A stretch of 11,974 bases of DNA from Pseudomonadota bacterium. GTDB taxonomy: Bacteria; Pseudomonadota; Gammaproteobacteria; Burkholderiales; SG8-39. Shown piece after piece: positions 1 to 7,631 of the stretch. Positions within the stretch are counted from its first letter, which is position 1. Each line of letters begins with the position of its first letter. Position numbers and translations under genes: made by a program. The notes beneath the pieces were generated by a model. The model saw nothing but the letters and a program-made list of their open reading frames with translations. It did not search any database and was not told the origin of the DNA. The stretch lies in NCBI GenBank assembly GCA_003242425.1, contig QGUL01000017.1, positions 1-11,974 of the forward strand, given 5' to 3'.

Positions 1-675
1 ACGGTGTTCAAGGGCTCCAAGTACAGCAAAGCCCTGTACATGGAGCTGATGGGGTTGCTGTATGAAATCCTCACCAAGGTACGCAAGGAAGGGCTGATGT
101 CGATCGAGCGCGATGTTGACGCGCCGCAAGAAAGCCCCATGTTCAACAAGTATCCTGCGATCGCAAAAGATCCGTACCTGGTGGAATTCATAACCGATTA
201 CCTGCGACTCATGGTGAGCGGAAACCTCAACCCGCTGGAGATCGAGAACCTGATGGACAACGAGATCGAGACCCGCCATCAGGAGGGGGAGGTGCCGGCC
301 CATGCGATCCAGCGCGTGGCCGAAGCGCTGCCCGCGTTCGGGATCGTCGCGGCGGTCATGGGCGTGGTGCACACCATGAGCTCGGTGGGACTGCCGCCGG
401 CGGAGCTGGGCAAGCTGATCGGCCATGCCCTGGTCGGGACGTTCCTCGGCGTGCTGCTGTCCTACGGTTTCGTCGGACCGATCGCCGGCAAGCTCGAGCA
501 GCGGGTGGCGGAATCGACCAAGATTCTCGAATGCATCAAGGTGACGCTGCTGGCGAGCCTCAACGGCTATCCGCCGGCGCTGGCCGTCGAATTCGGGCGC
601 AAGGTGCTGTACTCCACCGAGCGGCCGAGCTTCGCGGAACTCGAGCAGTATGTGAAGGCGGCCATCAAGCGATGA
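1..675 (+). CDS. motA: Flagellar motor stator protein MotA (5' truncated by window edge)
   Basis: MotA forms the proton-conducting stator with MotB in the inner membrane and pushes on the rotor protein FliG. The frame is open from base 1 (Thr-Val-Phe) to a TGA at 673-675, so the GTG at base 4 is an internal codon and the true start lies upstream. Aligned by eye to E. coli MotA, about 62 N-terminal residues (TM1 and TM2) are missing. What remains is the cytoplasmic loop, including SIERD with the Glu matching E. coli Glu98 and VRKEG with the Arg matching Arg90, both charged residues that contact FliG. TM3 follows with the ALPAFGIVAAVMG motif, whose Pro matches Pro173, then TM4 (LVGTFLGVLLSYGF). 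All three residues share one numbering offset, so no indel is visible. It is the first gene seen of the mot-che operon, with motB 12 bp downstream. Identification is very secure. Confidence 0.97.
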   Translation, partial: TVFKGSKYSKALYMELMGLLYEILTKVRKEGLMSIERDVDAPQESPMFNKYPAIAKDPYLVEFITDYLRLMVSGNLNPLEIENLMDNEIETRHQEGEVPAHAIQRVAEALPAFGIVAAVMGVVHTMSSVGLPPAELGKLIGHALVGTFLGVLLSYGFVGPIAGKLEQRVAESTKILECIKVTLLASLNGYPPALAVEFGRKVLYSTERPSFAELEQYVKAAIKR

Positions 676-695
676 AGCCATGAAGCCATGAAGCG
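672..695 (+). repeat. Triple 8-bp tandem repeat at the motA/motB junction
   Basis: ATGAAGCC (672-679), ATGAAGCC (680-687) and ATGAAGCG (688-695) sit head to tail. The motA stop TGA lies inside the first unit. The first and second ATGs each read only Met-Lys-Pro-stop, and the third is the motB start. No Shine-Dalgarno sequence is evident before motB, which suggests translational coupling to motA. A one-unit slip would change the stop-to-start distance but not motB itself. Confidence 0.85.
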
Positions 696-1644
696 CGACA
701 CGCTGCAGCCCATCGTCATCAAGCGGATCAAGAAGCCGCGCGGCCGCGAAGGCAACGTGCAGTGGAAAATCGCCTACGCCGACTTCGTCACCGCGATGAT
801 GGCCTTCTTCCTGCTGATGTGGCTGCTCGGTTCGACCAGCAAGGGCTATCGCGAAGGTATTCAGGAGTATTTCCGTACGCCGCTCACGGTGGCGCTGAGC
901 GGCGGAACGAAACACGGCGACGCGACTTCCATCGTCCCGGGCGGCGGCGAGGATCTCACGCGCATTGAGGGCGAGGCGAAGCAGACCAAGTCGAGCAGCA
1001 CCGAATTCTTCAACCTCGAGGTTGCGAGAGCTCAGGTCGCGCGCGACGAGGCGGCACGGCTGCGGCAGCTCAAGTCGCGCGTCGAACAGATCTTCGAATC
1101 CAAGGACCGCTTCGCGCCCTATCGCAACCAAGTCAAGCTCGACATCACTTCCGAAGGTCTGCGCATCCAGATCGTCGACGACCAGAACCGGCCGATGTTC
1201 GATGTCGGCAAGTCGGAGCTGCATCCCTGGATGAAAGACATCCTGCGCGAACTGGCTGTGCTGTTGAACGAGGTCGACAACAAGATTTCCCTGGCGGGGC
1301 ATACCGACGCGAAGCCCTATTTCAGGGGCGAGCGCGGCTACAGCAACTGGGAGCTTTCCTCCGACCGCGCCAACGCTTCGCGCCGGGAACTGGTGGCGGC
1401 CGGCATGGCCGAGGACAAGATCATCCGCGTGGTGGGACTCGCCTCGTCGGTGCCGCTCAACGCCGACGATCCCTACGATCCGATCAATCGCCGCATCAGT
1501 ATCGTGGTACTCAACAAAAAGACGACCGAAAACATGATCTCGAACGAGGGGATTGCCGTGAGAGCCCCTGACAACGCCCATGCCGTGGAAATGAACGGCG
1601 AAGCTGCGACCCCGCTCGAAGACGCGGCAGGCGAAGGCCGCTAG
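688..1644 (+). CDS. motB: Flagellar motor stator protein MotB
   Basis: MotB is the peptidoglycan-anchoring stator subunit and carries the proton-binding aspartate. The 318-residue product has a basic N-terminal cytoplasmic tail (IKRIKKPRGR). One transmembrane helix spans about 28-49 and starts WKIAYADFVTAMMAFFLLMW; Asp32 in YADF is the proton-carrier position. A linker and helical region runs to about 140. An OmpA-like peptidoglycan-binding domain covers about 150-277 and shows SLAGHTDAKPY (201-211), NWELSSDRA (220-228) and NRRISIVV (267-274). A tail of about 40 residues beyond the OmpA domain is low in obvious structure. Length is close to E. coli MotB (308). The start at 688 gives the standard N-terminus; a small open frame in the other register is only a shadow. 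The next gene, cheV, begins 16 bp downstream. Confidence 0.97.
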   Translation: MKRDTLQPIVIKRIKKPRGREGNVQWKIAYADFVTAMMAFFLLMWLLGSTSKGYREGIQEYFRTPLTVALSGGTKHGDATSIVPGGGEDLTRIEGEAKQTKSSSTEFFNLEVARAQVARDEAARLRQLKSRVEQIFESKDRFAPYRNQVKLDITSEGLRIQIVDDQNRPMFDVGKSELHPWMKDILRELAVLLNEVDNKISLAGHTDAKPYFRGERGYSNWELSSDRANASRRELVAAGMAEDKIIRVVGLASSVPLNADDPYDPINRRISIVVLNKKTTENMISNEGIAVRAPDNAHAVEMNGEAATPLEDAAGEGR

Positions 1645-1660
1645 GCCGAGGAGAACGAGC

Positions 1661-2617
1661 ATGAGCACGAACGAAAACCTGTTGATGAGTCTGGTGGAGC
1701 AGAAGGCCCGCCTGGCCGGTTCCAACCGCATGGAGCTGCTGCTGTTCTCGCTTGGCGGGCGCGAAACCTTCGGCATCAACGTCTTCAAGGTGCGGGAGGT
1801 CTGCGAACTGAAGCCGATCACACCGACGCCCAACATGCCGCACGGCGTCGAGGGGATCATCAGCCTGCGCGGCGCGATCATCCCGGTGATCAACCTCGCG
1901 CATTGCCTCGGCATGGAGCTGCAGTCGGAGCACCGTAAGCTCATCATCACCGAATTCTCCTCCAGCACCCAGGCCTTCCTGGTCGGGGAAGTGGACCGCA
2001 TCGTGCGCGTCGATTGGGAGCAGGTGAAGACGCCGCAGTCCACTGTGACCGGTGGTTCCGGTCTGGTGACGGCGATCACCGAGCTGCCGGGCGGCCGGCT
2101 GGTGTCGATCCTCGACGTCGAACAGATCCTGGCCGACGTGATGGGCGAGGAAGAAGTGCCGCCGCTCGAGACGGCGGTGCACGACACCTCGCGCATGGTG
2201 TTCTTCGCCGACGACTCGGCGATCGCGCGCAAGAAAGTCACCCAGGTCCTGGACCGTATGGGGCTGCCGCACCAGCACGCGGTCAACGGCCGCGAGGCGC
2301 TCGAGCGGCTGCATCAGATGGCGGCGCAGGCGCAGGCAGAGGGGGTGCCGCTCAAGGAGCGGCTGGGCGTGGTGCTGGTGGACGCGGAAATGCCGGAAAT
2401 GGACGGCTACGTGCTGACCCGCCACATCAAGCAGGACCCGCGTTTCAACGGCATCCCGGTGGTGATGCATTCCTCCCTGTCTTCGGTGGCGAACAAGAAG
2501 CTGGGGCAACAAGTCGGCGTAGACGCCTACGTCGCCAAATTCCATTTCCAAGAACTGGCCAGCACGATTGCCGGGATGCTGCGTTCTGGCGGCGAGCAAG
2601 GGAGCCAACATGAATAA
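1661..2617 (+). CDS. cheV: Chemotaxis coupling protein CheV (CheW-receiver fusion)
   Basis: CheV couples chemoreceptors to CheA like CheW and carries a phosphorylatable receiver domain thought to tune the array. The 318-residue product has a CheW-like domain at about 24-165, with motifs [23 protein letters not shown] and [10 protein letters not shown] receiver domain follows at about 178-312, with the acidic pair Asp184/Asp185, phospho-acceptor Asp241 in [11 protein letters not shown], a Ser in the Thr position (HSSLSS, 270-275) and Lys293. The receiver therefore looks active. The start is supported by GAGGAG (1648-1653) seven bases upstream of ATG. Its 3' end overlaps cheY by 8 bp. No separate cheW is seen in this window, so CheV is the only coupling protein encoded here. 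The CheW-REC order and length fit the CheV family well. Confidence 0.95.
   Translation: MSTNENLLMSLVEQKARLAGSNRMELLLFSLGGRETFGINVFKVREVCELKPITPTPNMPHGVEGIISLRGAIIPVINLAHCLGMELQSEHRKLIITEFSSSTQAFLVGEVDRIVRVDWEQVKTPQSTVTGGSGLVTAITELPGGRLVSILDVEQILADVMGEEEVPPLETAVHDTSRMVFFADDSAIARKKVTQVLDRMGLPHQHAVNGREALERLHQMAAQAQAEGVPLKERLGVVLVDAEMPEMDGYVLTRHIKQDPRFNGIPVVMHSSLSSVANKKLGQQVGVDAYVAKFHFQELASTIAGMLRSGGEQGSQHE
2598..2604 (+). promoter_or_regulatory. cheY ribosome binding site inside cheV
   Basis: AAGGGAG lies five bases before ATG 2610, within the last codons of cheV. It picks 2610 as the cheY start rather than the longer in-frame ATG at 2568, which would add 14 non-homologous residues. Starting at 2610 gives exactly 128 residues, the normal CheY length. 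Confidence 0.8.
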
Positions 2618-2996
2618 AGAAATGAAATTCCTGATCGTCGACGACTTCTCCACCATGCGCCGCATTGTGCGCAACCTGCTCAAGGAGCTCGGTTACAGCA
2701 ACGCCGACGAGGCCGAGGACGGCGTCGTGGCGCTTACCAAGCTGCGCAGCGGCGGTTTCGACTTCGTGGTGTCCGATCTCAACATGCCGAACATGAACGG
2801 CTTCGAACTGCTGCGCCAGATTCGTGCCGATCCGGACCTGAAGCATCTGCCGGTGCTGTTGGTCACCGCCGAAGCGAAGAAGGAGGACATCATCACCGCG
2901 GCGCAGCTCGGCGCCTCGGGCTACATCGTCAAGCCCTTCACCAAGGCGACGCTGGAAGAGAAAGTGAACAAGATCCTGCAGAAGCTGGCGGTTTGA
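2610..2996 (+). CDS. cheY: Chemotaxis response regulator CheY
   Basis: CheY is phosphorylated by CheA, then binds FliM/FliN at the flagellar switch to change rotation; CheZ removes the phosphate. It is a single receiver domain of 128 residues, the size of E. coli CheY. All signature residues are present, one position lower than in E. coli: Asp11 and Asp12 (metal site), Asp56 in [11 protein letters not shown] (phosphorylation), Thr86 in LLVTAEA, Tyr105 and Lys108 in GYIVKPF. The start overlaps the end of cheV by 8 bp, implying coupled translation. cheZ follows after 32 bp. With the next-door phosphatase and the conserved Tyr, this is the motor-binding CheY rather than a generic orphan regulator. 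Confidence 0.96.
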   Translation: MNKEMKFLIVDDFSTMRRIVRNLLKELGYSNADEAEDGVVALTKLRSGGFDFVVSDLNMPNMNGFELLRQIRADPDLKHLPVLLVTAEAKKEDIITAAQLGASGYIVKPFTKATLEEKVNKILQKLAV

Positions 2997-3028
2997 CCAG
3001 CCGACAGGGCAGCAGAGGGAGTTAGATC

Positions 3029-4042
3029 ATGTCCGGGAGCGACACCGAAGACCTCGAAGCGCTGTTCGATCAGATCTCCGCCGAGCGTGCCGCGGCGGAG
3101 CAGGCGCAATCGGGCGACAGCGAGGACCTGGAAGCCTTGTTCGATCAGGTCGCCGCCGAGCGCGCACAGGCGGAAACGGCGCAGTCGGGCGACAGCCCGG
3201 AGCTCGAAGCGCTGTTCGAAGAGGTTGCGGCGCAGTCCGCCGCGGCTGCCGCGTCCCCGGCGGCCGGGACCGGTCAGGCCGATGCCGAGCCTGCGGCGGA
3301 GAAAAGCGTGACGCATGCGGGCGACAGCCCGGAACTCGAAGCCCTGTTCGAGGAAGTGGCCGCGCAGGCCGCGGCTCAGGCGGCCGCCGTGCCGGCGCCC
3401 GAGCCTCGTCAGGAAGCGGCGCACGGCGAGATGCCGCTGCCGGAGGAAATGTTCCAGCGCATCGGCATGCTGACCCGCACGCTGCACGACGCGCTTCGCG
3501 AGCTGGGATACGACAAGGCGGTCGAGGATGCCGTCAACAAGCTGCCCGATGCGCGCGATCGCCTGAGCTACATCGCCGAGCTCACCGGCAAGGCCGCCGA
3601 ACGCGCCCTCAACGCCGTGGAGCTCGGACAGCAGTATCAGAAAGCGCTCGAGGCAGAGGCGAAGCGCCTGGCGGCGCAATGGGACCGCGTCTTCGCGGGC
3701 GAGCTGCCGCTGGAGGACTTCAAGCACACCGCGGTCGAGACCCGCACCTTCCTGAAGAACCTGCCGCTGCAGACCGAGCAGACCTATGCGCAGTTCACCG
3801 AAATCATGATGGCGCAGGACTTCCACGACCTGACCGGCCAGGTGATCCAGCGCATCCTCAAGCTGGCGCAGAACCTCGAGTCGCAACTGGTGAAGCTGCT
3901 GATCGACGCCACGCCGCCGGACAAGCGCCCGGCGGCCGACAGCGAGTGGCTGTCCGGACCGGCGATGAACGCCGCCAACCGCGACGACGTCGTCACCAAT
4001 CAGCAGCAGGTCGACGAGCTGCTCGAAAGCCTCGGCTTCTGA
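3029..4042 (+). CDS. cheZ: CheY-P phosphatase CheZ with repeated N-terminal extension
   Basis: CheZ dephosphorylates CheY-P and ends the motor signal. The 337-residue product is long for the family (E. coli 214). The conserved helical core covers about 138-292. It contains QDFHDLTGQVIQR (263-275), whose Asp267 and Gln271 match the catalytic E. coli Asp143 and Gln147. The C-terminus NQQQVDELLESLGF (324-337) is the classic CheY-binding tail. The extra N-terminal 130 residues are Ala/Glu/Gln/Pro-rich and hold four copies of an acidic (D/E)LEALF motif at residues 8, 33, 58 and 102. The first three are spaced exactly 25 residues apart. The start is supported by AGAGGGAG (3014-3021), seven bases upstream. 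The catalytic core and tail make the identification secure; a function for the N-terminal repeats is inference. Confidence 0.95.
   Translation: MSGSDTEDLEALFDQISAERAAAEQAQSGDSEDLEALFDQVAAERAQAETAQSGDSPELEALFEEVAAQSAAAAASPAAGTGQADAEPAAEKSVTHAGDSPELEALFEEVAAQAAAQAAAVPAPEPRQEAAHGEMPLPEEMFQRIGMLTRTLHDALRELGYDKAVEDAVNKLPDARDRLSYIAELTGKAAERALNAVELGQQYQKALEAEAKRLAAQWDRVFAGELPLEDFKHTAVETRTFLKNLPLQTEQTYAQFTEIMMAQDFHDLTGQVIQRILKLAQNLESQLVKLLIDATPPDKRPAADSEWLSGPAMNAANRDDVVTNQQQVDELLESLGF
3038..3394 (+). repeat. In-frame 75-bp repeats encoding GDS-x-(D/E)LEALF units in cheZ
   Basis: Three contiguous units of 75 bp (about 3038-3109, 3110-3184 and 3185-3259; the first is one residue short at its 5' end) and a fourth at about 3320-3394 encode related peptides. 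The shared pattern is Gly-Asp-Ser-x-(Asp/Glu)-Leu-Glu-Ala-Leu-Phe-(Asp/Glu)-(Gln/Glu)-(Val/Ile)-(Ala/Ser)-Ala. Units 1 and 2 carry EDLEALFDQ; units 3 and 4 carry PELEALFEEVAAQ. Units 3 and 4 are separated by an Ala/Pro/Gly-rich spacer. The pairwise similarity of 1 with 2 and 3 with 4 suggests stepwise duplication. Confidence 0.9.
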
Positions 4043-4053
4043 AAAGCCGAGGC
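4029..4053 (+). other. Perfect 10-bp hairpin with the cheZ stop codon in its loop
   Basis: GCCTCGGCTT (4029-4038) pairs perfectly with AAGCCGAGGC (4044-4053) around a five-base loop (4039-4043) that contains the TGA of cheZ (4040-4042). No T-run follows, so it is not a standard intrinsic terminator. It sits 22 bp before the cheA start and could affect mRNA stability, ribosome release or expression of cheA relative to cheZ. Confidence 0.75.
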
Positions 4054-4075
4054 CTGAAGCGATGCGAAGCGGAGC

Positions 4076-5894
4076 ATGAACGCCTTTACCGACATGCAGG
4101 ACCTTTTGCAGGAGTTCCTCAACGAGGCCGGGGAACTCCTGGAAGATGTCGACCTGAAACTCGTCGAGCTCGAAAGCCGCCCGGACGACCTCGAGCTGCT
4201 GAACGCGGTGTTCCGGGGTTTCCACACCATCAAGGGCGGGGCAGGCTTCCTCGAGGCGACGGCGCTCGTCACGGTCTGCCATCGTGCCGAAACGCTGCTC
4301 GACCGCCTGCGCAGCGGCAAGCTCGTCCTCACCGCCGAGATCATGGACGTGATCCTCGCCGCGACGGCCGAGGTGCGGCGCATGTTCGGCGAGATGGCGG
4401 GCCTCGTCCAGCCCACGCCCGCGCCCGACGAACTGATCGCCCAGCTCGAAGCCTACGCGCAAAGCGAAGCCGGGCAGCCCGTTCAAGCGCCGGCCAAGCC
4501 GGCCGCGTCGCCTGCGCAAAACGCCGCGCCCGCCGAACAGCGCGGCGAGCAGAAGGGCGAGCCGGACTGGGCGCAGCTCTACGCCGCGCTGACCGACAAA
4601 CCGGTGGCCCAGGGCGGCAGCGGACAGACGGCGCAGCAGCCCGCGCCGACGCCCAAGCCTGCGGCGAAGCCCGCTTCTCCGAAAGCGGGCGCGGCGCAGC
4701 CGCAGGCCGCGCAGAAGGAAACGACTATCCGGGTCGATACCCAGCGCTTCGACCAGATCCTCAATCTGTCCGGCGAAATCGGCCTGACCAAGAACCGCCT
4801 GATGTGCCTCAAACGCGACCTGCTGCGCAGCCACGGCGAGGTCGAAGTGCTCAAGGCGCTGGATGCGGCCGTGAACGAGCTCGACATGCTGGTCTCGGAT
4901 CTGCAGAACGCCGTGATGAAGGCGCGCATGCAGCCGGTCGGCCGCGTGTTCCACAAATATGTGCGCCTGACGCGCGATCTTGCCCGTCAGTTGGGCAAGG
5001 AAGTCGAACTGGTGCTGGTGGGCGGAGACACCGAGGTCGACAAGACCATCCTCGAGGAGCTCAACGATCCGCTCGTGCACCTCGTGCGCAACGCCGTCGA
5101 CCACGGCGTGGAAATGCCCCAGGAGCGCATCGCCGCGGGCAAACCGGCGAAAAGCGTCGTGCGGCTGGAGGCACGCCAGACGGGCGATCAGATCATCATC
5201 GAGATCGCCGACGACGGCAAAGGCATGCGCCCCGAAGTCATCCGCGCCAAGGCGGTGGAAAAAGGGGTCATCACCCTGGAGGAGGCGGCGCAACTGGACG
5301 ACCGGCAGACCCTGCAGCTCATTTTCGCCCCCGTTTTCCACCAAGAGCGAGGTCAGCAACATTTCCGGTCGCGGCGTCGGCATGGACGTGGTCAAGACCA
5401 ACATCCAGCGCCTCAAGGGACGCATCGAACTGGAATCCGTGCCGGGCAAGGGGACGACGGTCAGCATCATCCTGCCACTCACGCTGGCGATCCTGCCGGT
5501 GCTGAACCTGCGCCTGGGCGGCCAGGCCTTCGCCGTGCCGCTGGTGGCGGTGCGCGAGATCATCGAGCTCACCGACGACAGCATCAAGCACGTATCCGGC
5601 AAGCCGCACATCCTGATGCGCGGCGAAGTGCTGCCCTATTTCGAACTTGCCCATCTGCTCAACCGTCCGCGCGAGGGACTTTCTCCGCTCGGCGTCGTGG
5701 CGACGGTGGGCGAGCGCACGCTGGTGCTCGGCGTCGACGGCCTCATGGGCCAGGACGAAGTGATGATCAAGCCGCTGATCGGTGTCAAACCGCGCGGCGT
5801 GGCCGGCGCCACCATATCGGGTGAGGGGGCGCTGGTGCTGGTGCTCGAGCTGCACGAGCTGCTCGAGGACATCAAAGGACCTGTTACAGGGTAA
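4076..5894 (+). pseudogene. cheA: Chemotaxis sensor histidine kinase CheA, frame broken near 5330-5336
   Basis: CheA autophosphorylates at the receptor array and passes phosphate to CheY (and CheV). The first frame (4076 to P419 at 5332) encodes an HPt domain at about 1-110 with His50 in FHTIKGGAGF. An Ala/Pro-rich linker follows at 111-215 with no recognisable P2 domain. The dimerisation helices cover about 217-285, and the ATPase has an N box (RNAVDHG, 338-344) and G1 box (ADDGKGM, 378-384). The frame then fails inside the F box, expected as FAPGFST. The second frame resumes at TTT 5334 with FSTKSEV, then the G2 box GRGVGMDVV and a full CheW-like P5 domain to TAA 5892-5894. Two bases are missing if the Gly is restored (about 606 residues); one extra base is the alternative. 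Read literally, frame one ends at 5824 with a junk tail. GGAG (4071-4074) sits only one base from the ATG, so the exact start is less sure. No other disabling change was seen, which favours a sequencing or recent indel event. Confidence 0.9.
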
Positions 5895-5900
5895 AGGGAG

Positions 5901-5905
5901 AGGAG
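5901..5905 (+). promoter_or_regulatory. Ribosome binding site fixing the receptor gene start
   Basis: AGGAG within an AGGGAGAGGAG tract lies five bases before ATG 5911. It selects 5911 over the earlier in-frame ATG at 5782, which lies inside cheA and would add 43 residues with no membrane-receptor character. Confidence 0.8.
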
Positions 5906-5910
5906 CGATC

Positions 5911-7572
5911 ATGCTCAAGAACATGCGAATCAAAACCCGGTTCATGCTGCTGGGCCTGCTGCTGATCGCCATGCTGGGCGGCGGTGCGGGCGTGGGCATC
6001 TTCGGGGTGTGGCTGCAGAACGCCAAGCTCGGCGACGTGCTGGGCGCGCAGGAGCGCGCGCTGACCATGTTGCGGCATGCGGAGGCCGCCCGCACGCATT
6101 TCTACATGCAGCGGATCGAGCTCAAGGACGCGACCCTGCGCGGCAGCGACCAGGAGCTGTTCAAGGGGCACATCGCCGCCATGAACGCGAACTACGAGGC
6201 GGCGCAGAAAGAGCTTGCCGCTTTGCGGCAGATCGCATCGGAGGACGATAAACCGCGCCTGGACAACCTGATCAAGCAGTACGCCGAGCTGAACAAGCGC
6301 TACAACGAGGCGCTCGAGCACTACGAGTACTACGACGCCCTCGGCTCGGCCATCCTGATCGACGGCATGTTGCGCGGCCAGGATGCCCCGATCGACAAGG
6401 CGCTGACGGCGCTGCGCGACACGTTCGAGCAGCGACTCATCGAACAATCGGCCGCGGATTCGGCCTCCGCCTCGCACAGGTTCAACCTGACCGTGGTGTT
6501 CTTCATCCTCTCCACGATCGTGGCGATGATCGCCTACTGGGTGGTGTTCTCGTGGATCACGCGCGGGTTGATGCGTCAGCTCGGCGGCGATCCCGCCGAT
6601 GCGGTCGCGATCGCGCGCCGCATCGCCGACGGCGACCTCACCACAGCGGTGGAGTTGCAGCCCGGCGACCGCGAAAGCCTGCTCGCCGCCATCGCCGACA
6701 TGCAGGAGCATCTGCGCGACCTGATCAAGCACCTGCGCGACAGCGCCGGTGCGCTGTCCGGCCAGGCGACCGCCTTGTCGGCCTCCTCGGTGCAGATCGC
6801 CGCCGCCTCCGAGCAGCAGAACGAGGCAGCCTCCTCGATGGCCTCTTCCATCGAGGAGATGACGGCGAGCATCGGGCAGGTGGCGGAGCATTCCAACGAG
6901 GCGCTGACGATCTCGCGCGCCTCGGGCGAGCTGTCCAACCGCGGCGACGAGGTGGTGCAGAGCGCCGCGGCGGAGATGGAACAGATTGCCGCATCTGCGG
7001 AGAGCATGACCCAGATCATCGAGGCGCTCGGTGCGCAGTCGACGCAGATCTCGCGCATCGTCCACGTCATCCAGGAAATCGCCAACCAGACCAACCTGCT
7101 GGCGCTCAACGCCGCGATCGAGGCGGCGCGCGCGGGCGAGCAGGGGCGCGGTTTCTCGGTGGTGGCCGAGGAAGTGCGCAAACTCGCCGAGCGCACCACC
7201 GAATCGACGCGCGAGATCAGCGACATGATCAAGGCCATCCAGGACGGCACGGGCCAGGCGGTCCGCCACATGGAGAGCTGGAGCATGCGCGTGGCCGACG
7301 GCATGGCGAAGGCGCGCGGCGCCGGCGAATGCATGCGCGACGTCAAGGCGCGCGCCAACGATGTGCTGGCGGTGGTGAACGAAATCACCCACGCGCTGCA
7401 GGAGCAGTCGGCGGCGAGCAACCAGATCGCGCAGACGGTGGAGCAGATCGCGCGCATGTCGCAGGAAAACGCCACCGCGGTGGGATCGGTGGCCTCCTCG
7501 GCGAAGCAGCTCGAGGAGATGGCGCGCACGCTGGAGGGCGTGGTCGCGAAGTTCCGCCTCAACCCGGCCTGA
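5911..7572 (+). CDS. Methyl-accepting chemotaxis protein (4-helix-bundle type receptor)
   Basis: This is a transmembrane chemoreceptor feeding CheA; the ligand is unknown. The 553-residue product starts with a short basic tail and TM1 at about 11-33. A periplasmic all-helical region follows at about 34-190, with [19 protein letters not shown] and TLRG, typical of the four-helix-bundle MCP family. TM2 is at about 193-215. A HAMP domain covers about 216-270, with [19 protein letters not shown]. The cytoplasmic coiled-coil signalling domain ends at 549. Its hairpin tip carries [21 protein letters not shown] and [15 protein letters not shown] (389-429), the near-invariant CheA/CheW-contacting segment. 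The protein ends KFRLNPA and lacks the C-terminal NWETF-type pentapeptide used to tether CheR and CheB. It starts 16 bp after cheA and is the last gene before a strong terminator, so it belongs to the mot-che unit. Confidence 0.95.
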   Translation: MLKNMRIKTRFMLLGLLLIAMLGGGAGVGIFGVWLQNAKLGDVLGAQERALTMLRHAEAARTHFYMQRIELKDATLRGSDQELFKGHIAAMNANYEAAQKELAALRQIASEDDKPRLDNLIKQYAELNKRYNEALEHYEYYDALGSAILIDGMLRGQDAPIDKALTALRDTFEQRLIEQSAADSASASHRFNLTVVFFILSTIVAMIAYWVVFSWITRGLMRQLGGDPADAVAIARRIADGDLTTAVELQPGDRESLLAAIADMQEHLRDLIKHLRDSAGALSGQATALSASSVQIAAASEQQNEAASSMASSIEEMTASIGQVAEHSNEALTISRASGELSNRGDEVVQSAAAEMEQIAASAESMTQIIEALGAQSTQISRIVHVIQEIANQTNLLALNAAIEAARAGEQGRGFSVVAEEVRKLAERTTESTREISDMIKAIQDGTGQAVRHMESWSMRVADGMAKARGAGECMRDVKARANDVLAVVNEITHALQEQSAASNQIAQTVEQIARMSQENATAVGSVASSAKQLEEMARTLEGVVAKFRLNPA

Positions 7573-7602
7573 CGGGCAGTCCGGAAGCTTCCTTCTTGCG
7601 AG

Positions 7603-7631
7603 GGGCGCGGCACAAAGCCGCGCCCTTTTTT
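7603..7631 (+). terminator. Rho-independent terminator after the receptor gene
   Basis: GGGCGCGGC (7603-7611) and GCCGCGCCC (7617-7625) form a perfect nine-base-pair GC stem around an ACAAA loop, followed at once by six T (7626-7631). This marks the end of the mot-che-mcp transcription unit and implies that flhB has its own promoter. Confidence 0.93.

Noticed and set aside
2568..2609. Longer start for cheY at ATG 2568
   Set aside because: It would add 14 residues with no CheY homology, while 2610 has a good ribosome binding site and gives the standard 128 residues.
3679..5505. 608-codon plus-strand frame overlapping cheZ and cheA
   Set aside because: Its product is Arg/Ala/Gly-rich low-complexity sequence in the wrong register of two confidently identified genes.
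2921..5611. Very long minus-strand open frame (896 codons) opposite cheY-cheZ-cheA
   Set aside because: It is opposite conserved genes, its translation is Arg/Leu/His-rich without a family motif, and such long antisense frames are expected from GC-biased third positions.
5382..5894. Separate downstream gene for the CheW-like half of cheA starting at Met-Asp-Val-Val
   Set aside because: There is no ribosome binding site, and the start would fall inside the G2 box of the kinase domain. A broken single gene explains the data better.
5884..7392. Minus-strand open frame (502 codons) opposite the receptor gene
   Set aside because: It is a shadow of the repetitive helical codons of the receptor, rich in His/Arg/Gly/Leu with no motif.
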